A stretch of 55,285 nt of DNA, taken from assembly GCA_039583695.1 (NCBI GenBank), contig JAVKSL010000011.1, positions 1 to 55,285 of the forward strand, read 5' to 3'. The first letter of the stretch is position 1; the number at the start of each line of letters is the position of its first letter. Made by a program: the position numbers and the translations under genes. The stretch is from JAVKSL01 sp039583695. Lineage in GTDB: Bacteria; Actinomycetota; Acidimicrobiia; Acidimicrobiales; JAJPHD01. Positions 1 through 8,084 of this stretch are shown here, piece after piece. Under the pieces are notes generated by a model. That model ran no database searches and had not been told where the DNA came from. It saw only the letters and a list, made by a program, of their open reading frames with translations.

Positions 1-1
1 C

Positions 2-2998
2 AAGTCCAACTCGCACTCAGCCAACCGCGCGGTCATCGCCCAGTTGAAGGGTTACATCCTGGACGTCGCCGCGAGGGAACACCGGGACGTGAGCCGCCTC
101 GCGGGCGTGGCGATCGATGGGCACTACCTGGTCTTCGTCCGTCGTGTCGGCAACGGCTGGAACGTCGATGACCCTCGGCCGCTGACTGCGGCATCGGTCG
201 AGCTGTTGCTGCGGCTACTCTTCTCCCTGTCGTCAGGCGTAGCCCTGGTGCCCGAGAACCTGGTCGAAGACTTCGGCCCCGCCACCCTCACGGCGCAGCG
301 CGCGGTCCGATCCCTTTATGCAGCGCTCTCGTCCAGCAAGGACCCCCTGGTCCAGAAGCTCTTCGAGCAGTGGGCGGAGTTCTTCAGCGAAGCGACCGAC
401 TTCACTGAATGGCACGAGCGAATCGAAGGAAAGCCTGAGTTCCAGCGGTTCGTAACCGGGATAGGACTCGATCCTCGATACGCCTTGGCTCCTCGAGTCT
501 TCTTCGCTATCCACACCTATTACGCCCTCCTGATAAAGCTCGTCGCCTCGATCGCCTCAGCCCGGTTCGCGGGTCGCGGCGCAAAGCCTCTCTCGTCGCT
601 CACCGGTGCAACCGGACAGGAGCTACACGACGCAATGAAGGACGTGGAGGACGGCGGGATGTTTCGGCAGTACGGCCTCCGCAACTTCTTGGAAGGCGAC
701 TTCTTCGGCTGGTACCTCCACGCCTGGACTCCGGAGGTGGCCGGTGCCGTTGCCAGCCTCATCGCGAGACTTTCGCAGTATGACCCTGCCACCATCGAAC
801 TCGCTCCTGAGCACGCTCGTGACCTTCTGAAGAAGCTCTACCACTACCTGCTTCCTCGCGAGATACGGCACGACCTCGGTGAGTACTACACGCCCGATTG
901 GCTCGCCGAACGCCTCTTGCAGCAGACGCTCGGCGACGCGGCGCTCGGCGACGCGACGAAGCGTGTTCTTGATCCTGCGTGCGGATCGGGCACGTTCCTC
1001 GTGCTCGTTATCCGAGAGGTCAAGACGGCCGCTGAGCGACGGGGCGACGACCTGGCTGCGACGCTCCGCCTAATCCTCGAGAACATCGTGGGCTTCGATT
1101 TGAATCCCCTCGCCGTCATCGCAGCCCGCACCAATTACGTCTTGGCGATCGGTGATCTCCTTCGGCACGCCGACGGCGAAATTGATATTCCCGTTTACCA
1201 GGCGGACTCCGTCATGACGCCCGCCCAAGGTGAGGGCCTCTGGGAAGGATCGACGTACCTCCTCCCGACGACCGTCGGAGAACTCAAGGTCCACGAATCG
1301 TTCGCCACGCGCGAACGGATTGACGGACTCACGGATGAACTCGATGAGGCGGTGTCGTCCGCGGTGTCCGACATTACGTTCTATAACCGCGTCAAGAGGC
1401 GCTGCGGCCTCTCCGACGGGGAGGCGGAAGCCGCCAGGGACGTGACCGTGGCTCTGTACCTGCAGCTCCGGGGATTCCACGATCAAGGCCTGAACGGCGT
1501 ATGGGCTCGCATCATCAAGAACGCCTTCGCCCCGCTATTCTTGGAGCCATGCCACTTCGTCATCGGCAATCCACCCTGGGTGAATTGGGAACACCTGCCG
1601 GATGCCTACAGACAGCGCTCCATCCGGCTTTGGCAGCACTACGGGCTGTTCGCCCAGAGAGGCATGGACACGATCCTCGGCGGTGGCAAGAAGGACATCG
1701 CCATGCTCATGACTTACGTCTCGGCCGACCGCTACCTCCGCCGCGGCGGCAAGCTGGGGTTTGTGATCACGCAGAGCGTCTTCAAGTCCGCTGGCGCTGG
1801 TCAAGGCTTCAGACGTTTCCGCCTTCCCGACGGGACGGGCGTCGGGCCGCTATCTGTGGACGACATGAGCTCTTTGCAGCCATTCGAGGGAGCGACTAAC
1901 AGAACCGCCGTCATCGTCCTCGCCAAGGGGAGGCCCGTGCGTTACCCCGTAACCTACCAGCGATGGTATAGAACCGGACGCGGCCGGGGCAGCTCACTCG
2001 GCTTCGACACGCCGCTCGACGAGATCGTCGCCGGTCGAGCGAGCTACCGCCAGTGGGTCGCTACTCCGGTCGCCGACGACGACCCGACGTCCGCGTGGAT
2101 CACTGGCCCACCCAAGGCTCTCCGGGCCGTAAAGCGGGTTCTTGGTGCTTCACACTACCACGCAAGGGCCGGATCCTTCACCGGTGGCGCGAACGCCGTC
2201 TACTGGCTGGAGATCGTGGGCAGCCGGCCTGGTGGGCTCGTGATGGTGACAAACATCACCGAGGGCGCCCGTAGGCAGGTTCGGCGCACGCAGGCCGCGG
2301 TCGAAGAGTCACTTGTCTACCCCTTACTCCGGGGGCGTGATGTCCAGCCCTGGTCCGCGACCCCGTCCGCTTCCATCCTGATGGCACAAGATCCGGCGGA
2401 GCGACGAGGGATCTCCGTCGAACGCATGGAGCGGGACTTCCCCCGTGCACATGCATACCTGGCGAGATTCGAACGGGAGCTGCGGGCTCGTCGCGATCGT
2501 GGTACCAGAAACTTGATTGATCAAGGTGCGCCATATTGGTCAATGTTCTCTGTCGGTCCGTACACTTTGGCCGACTGGAAGGTAGTCTGGCGCGAGCAGG
2601 CGGCCAACTTGACTGTCGCCGTCGTCGGCCCGCGCGACGGTCGACCCGTTGTCCCTGACCACAAGCTGATGCTCGTCGAGGTCAACTCTGAGGACGAGGC
2701 CCACTACCTCTGCGCTGCTTTGGGATCCTCGCCGGCCCGCTTCGTGGTCTCCTCCTACGCGGTCTCAATACAGGTAAGCACTCACGTCCTTAAACACGTG
2801 GCTGTCCCTCGATTCCTCCCGCGAGATTCGCTGCACAAGAGACTGTCTCAGGTGTCGCGCAACCTCCATGAGGCAGTTGGCGCCGAGGACGCGAGTCGAA
2901 GAGCCGAGCTTGAGGCGGAGCTCGACAAGCTGGCTGCGTCGCTGTTTGGCATCTCAGACGACGAGCTGGCAGAGATCCAGCAGGCTCTTAGCAGATGA
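2..2998 (+). CDS. DNA N6-adenine methylase, Eco57I/type IIG-like (5' partial)
   Basis: A large DNA methyltransferase, probably the modification and recognition subunit of a restriction-like system. Counting from an in-frame TTG at 44, motif I (DPACGSGTF) begins at residue 310, a GFDLNPLAVIAAR segment follows, and the catalytic NPPW tetrapeptide is at 509-512. This is the order seen in gamma-type N6-adenine methylases of the Eco57I/PglX kind. The C-terminal ~450 residues would hold target recognition. The frame is open to the window edge and the first residues (KSNSHSANRAVIAQLKGYI) resemble the region after the ExK of a PD-(D/E)XK nuclease, so I infer that the gene starts upstream and TTG 44 is not the real start. 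Its stop overlaps the next ATG by four bases (ATGA). Methylase identity is firm; a fused nuclease is inference. Confidence 0.88.
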   Translation, partial: KSNSHSANRAVIAQLKGYILDVAAREHRDVSRLAGVAIDGHYLVFVRRVGNGWNVDDPRPLTAASVELLLRLLFSLSSGVALVPENLVEDFGPATLTAQRAVRSLYAALSSSKDPLVQKLFEQWAEFFSEATDFTEWHERIEGKPEFQRFVTGIGLDPRYALAPRVFFAIHTYYALLIKLVASIASARFAGRGAKPLSSLTGATGQELHDAMKDVEDGGMFRQYGLRNFLEGDFFGWYLHAWTPEVAGAVASLIARLSQYDPATIELAPEHARDLLKKLYHYLLPREIRHDLGEYYTPDWLAERLLQQTLGDAALGDATKRVLDPACGSGTFLVLVIREVKTAAERRGDDLAATLRLILENIVGFDLNPLAVIAARTNYVLAIGDLLRHADGEIDIPVYQADSVMTPAQGEGLWEGSTYLLPTTVGELKVHESFATRERIDGLTDELDEAVSSAVSDITFYNRVKRRCGLSDGEAEAARDVTVALYLQLRGFHDQGLNGVWARIIKNAFAPLFLEPCHFVIGNPPWVNWEHLPDAYRQRSIRLWQHYGLFAQRGMDTILGGGKKDIAMLMTYVSADRYLRRGGKLGFVITQSVFKSAGAGQGFRRFRLPDGTGVGPLSVDDMSSLQPFEGATNRTAVIVLAKGRPVRYPVTYQRWYRTGRGRGSSLGFDTPLDEIVAGRASYRQWVATPVADDDPTSAWITGPPKALRAVKRVLGASHYHARAGSFTGGANAVYWLEIVGSRPGGLVMVTNITEGARRQVRRTQAAVEESLVYPLLRGRDVQPWSATPSASILMAQDPAERRGISVERMERDFPRAHAYLARFERELRARRDRGTRNLIDQGAPYWSMFSVGPYTLADWKVVWREQAANLTVAVVGPRDGRPVVPDHKLMLVEVNSEDEAHYLCAALGSSPARFVVSSYAVSIQVSTHVLKHVAVPRFLPRDSLHKRLSQVSRNLHEAVGAEDASRRAELEAELDKLAASLFGISDDELAEIQQALSR

Positions 2999-4128
2999 CC
3001 GTCAGCTCCAACCCGTTTGCTGGCCTCCGTCCCGCTCTCCAAACGCTCGCAACCGAGGGCCGCGTGCTGCCAGCGACGGGCCAAGCGATGGAGGAGCTGA
3101 TGCGGCCCGATCACGAAGAGGTGCTCGACACCTTGCGACTGGGCGACGACCGTGTGCTCGACACCATGTACGAACTCGGCAACACGGAGCCGTACGTGGA
3201 GCTGGAGCCGCTTTACCGCAGGATCGACCACCCATTGCGTTTTTTCCTCGACGGTTCGGCACGCACTTTCTTCCTCGGTGACGTCGTGGAAGGCAACCGC
3301 AGGAGCCCTATCCACGTGAGCCAGATCGGCTCCGCCGTGGTACGTCGCGCAAACGATGGGCGGGTGCAGGTCGTCCGATCTCGCCACAAGATCCTTCTCA
3401 TGCTCGACAAGAGCGGGCTGTCCTTCGCTGACGAAATCGAGCGGCTCGTCAAGGAGGCCGGCGACAGGTTCGGATTCGTGGACCTGATGGAGCGCGACCC
3501 CGACACCGACGCCACCTCCGGGAGGGAGCCGCGATCCCGAGCTGCGCACAAGGCGCACCACCAGATGGCCGCGCTTGAAGAGGAGCTCGGTCGAGAAGTC
3601 CAGCGCGAGCACGGGGAATGGCTGGTGCTGGACGGCAGCCTGGGCAAGGATCTCCACTCCTGGCACGACGTGGAGGAGTTTCTGGGCGTCACCAAGTCCT
3701 TCAGTAGGGACCCGATGTTCAAGCTCCCGGGCGCTCGCCGCAGCTCCACGATCAACCTGTTCAATCTCCTTGCCAGCCTGCCCGCGTCGGGACGGACTGC
3801 CGTATTTTCCGCTCGATCGGGTGCCGTGGCGGTCTGGTACGTGCGCTTGCGCGACCAGCGCCACCTTGACTACCCGCTCATGGGCGTTGTCAAGGTGGAG
3901 CTGCCCAGACCCGACCAGTCACCTGCCCCATCGGACCTCGTTGATCGCATCGCGTCGGCCATTGTTGCCGAGCGGCAGTCCACCCCCCACGGGCGGGATG
4001 TTCGCTGGCACGCCCACCTCTATGCGATCTTCCTTGCCGAACAGGCCGTGAAGAACGGGTTCGTATCTGGCGAGGTATTAAAGGCGGGACTCAGATGGCC
4101 GGAGCTGGCGCAAGGAGGTTACCAGTGA
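2995..4128 (+). CDS. NurA-like nuclease
   Basis: Predicted NurA-family (RNase H-like) nuclease of 377 residues. NurA proteins are metal-dependent 5'-3' and endonucleases that work with the hexameric HerA translocase. The visible match is motif-level: an acidic strand FFLDGSARTF with Asp86, a second acidic strand LVLDGSL with Asp213, then GVTKSF with Lys234, and a C-terminal WHAHLYAIFLAEQAVK helix resembling the conserved His/Asp helix of the family. Overall similarity is weak by eye, so the call leans on the HerA-like gene that follows with a four-base overlap (GTGA). The start ATG overlaps the upstream methylase stop. Together these suggest translational coupling of methylase, nuclease and ATPase. 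An alternative is another DNase of the same fold. Confidence 0.68.
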   Translation: MTVSSNPFAGLRPALQTLATEGRVLPATGQAMEELMRPDHEEVLDTLRLGDDRVLDTMYELGNTEPYVELEPLYRRIDHPLRFFLDGSARTFFLGDVVEGNRRSPIHVSQIGSAVVRRANDGRVQVVRSRHKILLMLDKSGLSFADEIERLVKEAGDRFGFVDLMERDPDTDATSGREPRSRAAHKAHHQMAALEEELGREVQREHGEWLVLDGSLGKDLHSWHDVEEFLGVTKSFSRDPMFKLPGARRSSTINLFNLLASLPASGRTAVFSARSGAVAVWYVRLRDQRHLDYPLMGVVKVELPRPDQSPAPSDLVDRIASAIVAERQSTPHGRDVRWHAHLYAIFLAEQAVKNGFVSGEVLKAGLRWPELAQGGYQ

Positions 4129-5873
4129 CCAACAGTGACAACGGGGCGCCGCGGCGGCTCATCGGCAAGGCGTCGGCAACGGAACGAGAGCCGAGCAGCT
4201 CGGAGAAGTTCTGGTTTTGGCTGGCCCCAGACGAGATCGTGAACCCCTTCGACATCGTGGAAGCCGACCACATGGCCGGAACGCGGACGTACGGGCTCGT
4301 CACGAACATCCGTCAGGTGACCGACGCCCCCTCCCACCTGTCGAACTTCATATCGAGCGACTTCGGGAGCGTGGGTGAGGTGCCGCAGACGCCCCGACAG
4401 GGGGCAAACGTCGCGGAAGCAAGCGTCCTCGCCAACTACGACCCATCCGAGCTTCGACAGTTTCCGACGGGCATCTACATGCCCGTACAGAGTGACGCGG
4501 CCGTCCGTTTCGCAGACGAGCCGGGGATCCACGTCGCGCTCGGCATCGACCGCATGCTCGACGCCGAGCAAGAGACGAAAGAGAAGATCGCAATCCCCGC
4601 TGGCTTAATGAGGATGTCAGACGGAACCGCTGCCCGCGTCTACCTTGACAAGCGCTTCCTGCTGGGGCCCGAAGGTGCTCATGTCAACATCTCGGGAATC
4701 TCAGGTCTCGCAACCAAGACCTCGTACGCCCTGTTTCTGATCCAGTCGATTCTGCAAACGGTGGGCACTGAGAATGTCGCAGTCATCCTGCTCAACGTCA
4801 AACAGAACGACCTTCTCGTTATCGACAAGCCAGATACGAACATGTCAGCCGCCGATCTGGCTCTGTGGGAGAAGATCGGTCTTGAGCCGCGGCCCTTCGA
4901 GAACGTGCGTTATTTGCTGCCCTGGGGAAAGGCCACCGCCACGACCGGCCTGCCCAACTGCTTCGGCGAACCACCCGAGGCGTTCATGACCTACTCGTAC
5001 TCGCTTGAGGACGTTGTCGGCTCGAAAGGCGAGGCCGGGCCAGGTCTGGGCCTCCTGGTGCGGGTCCCTGACCCCTACGACACGATGGGCGCCCTGATCG
5101 GTGAGGTTCAGCAAGGAATCGTCAACAGCGAGCCGCAGTGGCGCCGCGTCAGGACGTGGAGCGATCTCCTGAACGGCCCTCCGCTCATGGACAACGGCGT
5201 CCCGCAACGCCATGGCCAGCTTCAGGCGTCTTCGGTTGGCCGTTTCGTGCGCGTTCTTCGCAGGGTGGTCAAGAACCGCCAATCGGGAATCTTCGTCGAG
5301 CAACGCTCGGAACGAAAGGCGAGCAACCTGGGCGAGGAGATCCGGAACATCGAAGGGGGCAACACCTATGTGGTCGACATCGCTCAGCTCACCGACGAGG
5401 AGCGGTCGCTCGTCTTCGGGCAGGTGATCCAAGAGGTCTACGGGATGTACGCGGAGGCAACCGTCGACGAGCGCCACAAGCTCCCGGACAAGACGATCAT
5501 TTTCGTCGATGAACTGAACAAGTACGCTCCGGCGAAGCGGGGCGAGGGAGACTCGTCAATCGTGCAGTACGTCCTCGACGTGGCCGCCCGCGGGCGCTCT
5601 CTCGGCGTGGTACTCGTCTCAGCGTCCCAGTTTATGAGCGAGGTGCACTCCCAGGTCACCGGGAACTGCGCAACGAAGGTGATCGGGCGGAGCGACGGAG
5701 CCGAGCTCAGTGACTCCGTATACCGCTTCATCGCCCAGGACGTGAAGAGCCACCTAACCAGACTCGACAAGGGCGAACTCATCCTCTCGCATCCGATCTA
5801 CCGACAACCGGTCAAGGTGGAGTTCCCTCGGCCCGCCTACCAAGCGATCGGCCACGGACCGCGGGTACGCTGA
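4125..5873 (+). CDS. HerA-like DNA translocase ATPase with atypical P-loop
   Basis: HerA/FtsK-superfamily ATPase of 582 residues, expected to form a ring that pumps DNA to the NurA partner. I chose GTG 4125 because an AAGGAGG lies six bases upstream and the codon overlaps the nurA stop as GTGA. An upstream in-frame start at 4095 has no such support. The P-loop region reads ISGISGLATKTSYA (G191 to S200, Lys198). The Gly normally before the Lys is Thr and one residue is inserted compared with GxxxxGK[ST]. Walker B is IIFVDELNKYAP (Asp462-Glu463). A later segment (VLVSASQFMSEV, then GNCATKVIGRSDGAEL) matches the sensor/arginine region of DUF87 proteins. Cognate to the nuclease upstream and the methylases on both sides. 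Confidence 0.82.
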   Translation: MTNSDNGAPRRLIGKASATEREPSSSEKFWFWLAPDEIVNPFDIVEADHMAGTRTYGLVTNIRQVTDAPSHLSNFISSDFGSVGEVPQTPRQGANVAEASVLANYDPSELRQFPTGIYMPVQSDAAVRFADEPGIHVALGIDRMLDAEQETKEKIAIPAGLMRMSDGTAARVYLDKRFLLGPEGAHVNISGISGLATKTSYALFLIQSILQTVGTENVAVILLNVKQNDLLVIDKPDTNMSAADLALWEKIGLEPRPFENVRYLLPWGKATATTGLPNCFGEPPEAFMTYSYSLEDVVGSKGEAGPGLGLLVRVPDPYDTMGALIGEVQQGIVNSEPQWRRVRTWSDLLNGPPLMDNGVPQRHGQLQASSVGRFVRVLRRVVKNRQSGIFVEQRSERKASNLGEEIRNIEGGNTYVVDIAQLTDEERSLVFGQVIQEVYGMYAEATVDERHKLPDKTIIFVDELNKYAPAKRGEGDSSIVQYVLDVAARGRSLGVVLVSASQFMSEVHSQVTGNCATKVIGRSDGAELSDSVYRFIAQDVKSHLTRLDKGELILSHPIYRQPVKVEFPRPAYQAIGHGPRVR

Positions 5874-5928
5874 TGACGCTGCCCTTGCATTTCGAGCCGC
5901 GTCTCAGGCGCAGGCGACATCCCAACAA

Positions 5929-7218
5929 ATGACAGACGAGAAAGCGGTCGTTGGTCCCCCCCGCGTCGAGCGCCCCGAGTGGCGCACTTTTGTCACGCCC
6001 AAGTCTTTACGTCGTGCGCCGGTACACCGCTGGTTCGTCTTTCCACATAGCTTCAGCGAAGCGCTGGTAGAAGCACTCATGTCCGAATGGTGTCTCGGAC
6101 CCGAAGACTGGCTTCTCGATCCCTTCGTCGGCGCGGGAACCACCCTCGTAGCAGGTCAACGACTCCAAGTCCCGACTCTCGGATTCGATCTGTCACCGCT
6201 CTCCGTCTTCTCGTCGACGGCCAAGACCGCGCACGTTGAGGACCGCCAGCTTCTCGATTCATGGAGAGCTCTCAAGAAACACTTGCTCGCCACCACAACC
6301 GACTTGCCCGTGGGTCGGGAGGAGGATCTTCTTTGTCGAGCATTTGACGACAAGACTTTTTCGACGCTCGCCACCTACTGGAGGGCCGTCCGGTCTCGGG
6401 TGCTCGACCCGTCTGTCCGCACTCTGATCCAGTTAGGTTTCATCGGTATCATGCCTCGTTACAGTCGCTTGATTAGCAAAGGTGGGTGGCTGACGGAAAC
6501 GAGCCCTGAACTGGAGATCGGCTCGTTCCTGGAAACCCTAGAAGAGCGGATCCGCATGATGGCTGGGGATCTCGCCCACCGACCCGAGATGGGAGCTCCG
6601 GCTGTCTGTGGCCTGGCGGATGCACGGCGGCTTCCTGTCGCTGACAATGCAATCAGCGCCGTGATCACTTCACCGCCGTACGCAAACCGTCACGACTACA
6701 CGAGAGTATTCGGGGTCGAGCTGGCATTCGCGTTCCTTGATGCCAGCGCCACGAAGGCGCTCCGATATCAGAGCTTCTCGTCTCATCCCGAGGCTAAGCC
6801 CCAACGGCCGAAGTCAGCGTCTTCATATCGCGAGCCACCCTCACTCAGTGAAATCCTTCTGAGGCTCGGGGACCTCATCGACGATCCGCGGGCGAAGCAG
6901 CGCATCCCCAACATGCTCGCCGGCTACTTCGTTGACCTCTACTGCTCGCTCATGGAGGTCAAGCGCGTACTGAAGCCCGGAGCCCGGGCGGCGTATGTCG
7001 TCGGGAACGTTCAATACTGCGGTATCGGCCTAGAGGTCGATGAGCTGCTGTGTGAAATCGCAGGTCAAGCGGGACTGTCCTGCGACGAGGTACGGGTCGC
7101 ACGCGTTCGGGGGAACAGCGCACAACAGATGGGTGTGTATGGCCGCCAGCCAGCCAGAGAGTCGGTCGTGCTGGTACGAAAGCCGTGCGTCACAGCCGCT
7201 CGCACCCAGCCAGGATGA
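5929..7218 (+). CDS. DNA methyltransferase, SPPY type (N4-cytosine or N6-adenine)
   Basis: A 429-residue SAM-dependent DNA methylase. The SAM-binding motif DPFVGAGTT is at residues 64-72, and the catalytic SPPY is at 248-251, followed by ANRHDYTRVFGVELAF. The order is motif I, ~175 intervening residues, then motif IV, as in alpha-class enzymes with the recognition domain between the motifs; the SPPY form is common in m4C enzymes. It follows the HerA-like gene by 55 bases and has no clear Shine-Dalgarno, so the start is uncertain. I infer that it is the second modification enzyme of the cluster. The end of the gene is overlapped antisense by a doubtful minus-strand frame, which may mark the edge of the accessory segment. 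Confidence 0.85.
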   Translation: MTDEKAVVGPPRVERPEWRTFVTPKSLRRAPVHRWFVFPHSFSEALVEALMSEWCLGPEDWLLDPFVGAGTTLVAGQRLQVPTLGFDLSPLSVFSSTAKTAHVEDRQLLDSWRALKKHLLATTTDLPVGREEDLLCRAFDDKTFSTLATYWRAVRSRVLDPSVRTLIQLGFIGIMPRYSRLISKGGWLTETSPELEIGSFLETLEERIRMMAGDLAHRPEMGAPAVCGLADARRLPVADNAISAVITSPPYANRHDYTRVFGVELAFAFLDASATKALRYQSFSSHPEAKPQRPKSASSYREPPSLSEILLRLGDLIDDPRAKQRIPNMLAGYFVDLYCSLMEVKRVLKPGARAAYVVGNVQYCGIGLEVDELLCEIAGQAGLSCDEVRVARVRGNSAQQMGVYGRQPARESVVLVRKPCVTAARTQPG

Positions 7219-7565
7219 CGGTTCAAGGATGAACCTGAGCCCGAAGAGATTACTATTGGCCAGCTTGGCGAACAGCAGAGAGATGGCGGACGGCGGCGAA
7301 CCCTGATGTGTCCAACCGGCGTCCCTGCGAGCCGCCTGGAACCGATGCCGGCGACAAGGCCGGCGAACAGCATCGACGTGCCGATATCCGGGGCAAGCCA
7401 GGAGACGACTAGACCCGAGAGGGCGAGTCCAGCCCAGGGATGTTGGGCCAAGAATGAAGCGAGCGCCCTGCGCGCCGCCAGGAGTCGAGGCCGGGCGGTG
7501 CTCCAGGCGGACCCCGGCTCAAGTAGGGCCGCGGCCGCCGACTCATGCGGAGCCGCGCCCGCCAA
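7065..7565 (-). CDS. Possible small membrane protein with chimeric tail
   Basis: A 166-residue minus-strand frame starting 23 bases inside the 3' end of the J-domain gene. The first ~85 residues look protein-like, with two hydrophobic stretches (around WAGLALSGLVVSWLA and SMLFAGLVAGIG). The last ~80 residues are low-complexity Arg/Ser/Pro sequence that lies antisense to the end of the methylase gene at 7218. I infer that a real membrane-protein gene was cut by the junction of the accessory cluster and now reads on into foreign sequence. It could also be a chance frame in GC-rich DNA. The 7219-7310 stretch contains nothing else I recognise. Confidence 0.3.
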   Translation of the reverse strand: MAGAAPHESAAAALLEPGSAWSTARPRLLAARRALASFLAQHPWAGLALSGLVVSWLAPDIGTSMLFAGLVAGIGSRRLAGTPVGHIRVRRRPPSLCCSPSWPIVISSGSGSSLNRHPGWVRAAVTHGFRTSTTDSLAGWRPYTPICCALFPRTRATRTSSQDSPA

Positions 7566-7863
7566 CGAAGGCCGCTGGCGCCCGCACGCGCGCTACCAGC
7601 CCGCGCCCGTCGATCCTCCGACGTCTCTTGCCCGTCCCCGACGTACTCCCGCTTATGGCCCAGGGACTCGTCGTAGGCCCGGCGACGCGCGGCTTGGACA
7701 AGGTCGCATGCGCCTCCTCGACCCGGCGGAACAGGGACGCGGTGCCGCCGACGTCGGGATGGGTTAGACGGGCCAGCCGGAGGTACGCCGCCTTGATCTC
7801 CGCAGTTGTGGCCGTCGGCGTGAGCCCGAGCACCTCGTACAGGGTGTCCTCGCAGGTCGTCAC
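7543..7863 (-). CDS. J-domain (DnaJ-like) protein
   Basis: A 106-residue protein whose first ~40 residues form a J-domain: LYEVLGLTPTATTAEIKAAY, then LRLARLTHPDVGG with the diagnostic HPD tripeptide, then a third helix FRRVEEAHATLSKP. J-domains stimulate the ATPase of DnaK-type chaperones. The remainder is Arg/Gly-rich and unlike the zinc-finger and substrate domains of full-length DnaJ, so this is a minimal or truncated class C protein. Translation starts at a GTG at the right end. It sits between the CutA remnant and the possible membrane frame, in a segment of decayed genes, so it may itself be degenerating. Confidence 0.65.
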   Translation of the reverse strand: MTTCEDTLYEVLGLTPTATTAEIKAAYLRLARLTHPDVGGTASLFRRVEEAHATLSKPRVAGPTTSPWAISGSTSGTGKRRRRIDGRGLVARVRAPAAFVGGRGSA

Positions 7864-7869
7864 ACCGGC

Positions 7870-8084
7870 CTACCCTCCCTGTGTCTCGTCTCGTATCCAC
7901 TGCAGGTAGGTGGGGCTGCCGTCCGTGATGGGTAGGCAGCAGATCCCCGGCTCCTCGTAGGGGTGTTCCTCCCGGGTCCGGCGTACGATCTCGGCCACAA
8001 GGCCGTGCGGGTGTGCAGGGCCACCCGGGCCTCGGTCTCGTCGAACACCTCGCCCTTCCAGCGGTAGATCGACCGGATGGGTCG
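7870..8084 (-). pseudogene. CutA1-like gene remnant (N-terminus lost, frameshifted)
   Basis: Two adjacent minus-strand frames together give the C-terminal two thirds of a CutA1 divalent-cation-tolerance protein: IRSIYRWKGEVFDETEARVA then LHTRTA in one frame, and LVAEIVRRTREEHPYEEPGI then CCLPITDGSPTYLQWIRDE in the other. The HPYE.P and YL.WI elements are characteristic of the family. The frames would join if one base were added where GCCTT is read in place of an expected GCCCTT, so a one-base deletion is likely. The N-terminal ~40 residues are missing; the remnant is fused directly to the end of the XRE regulator. I read it as a dead gene created by deletion plus frameshift. Confidence 0.65.

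Noticed and set aside
2848..3864. Long minus-strand frame across the methylase/NurA junction
   Set aside because: Antisense shadow over two overlapping real genes; composition rich in His/Arg/Gly with no domain.
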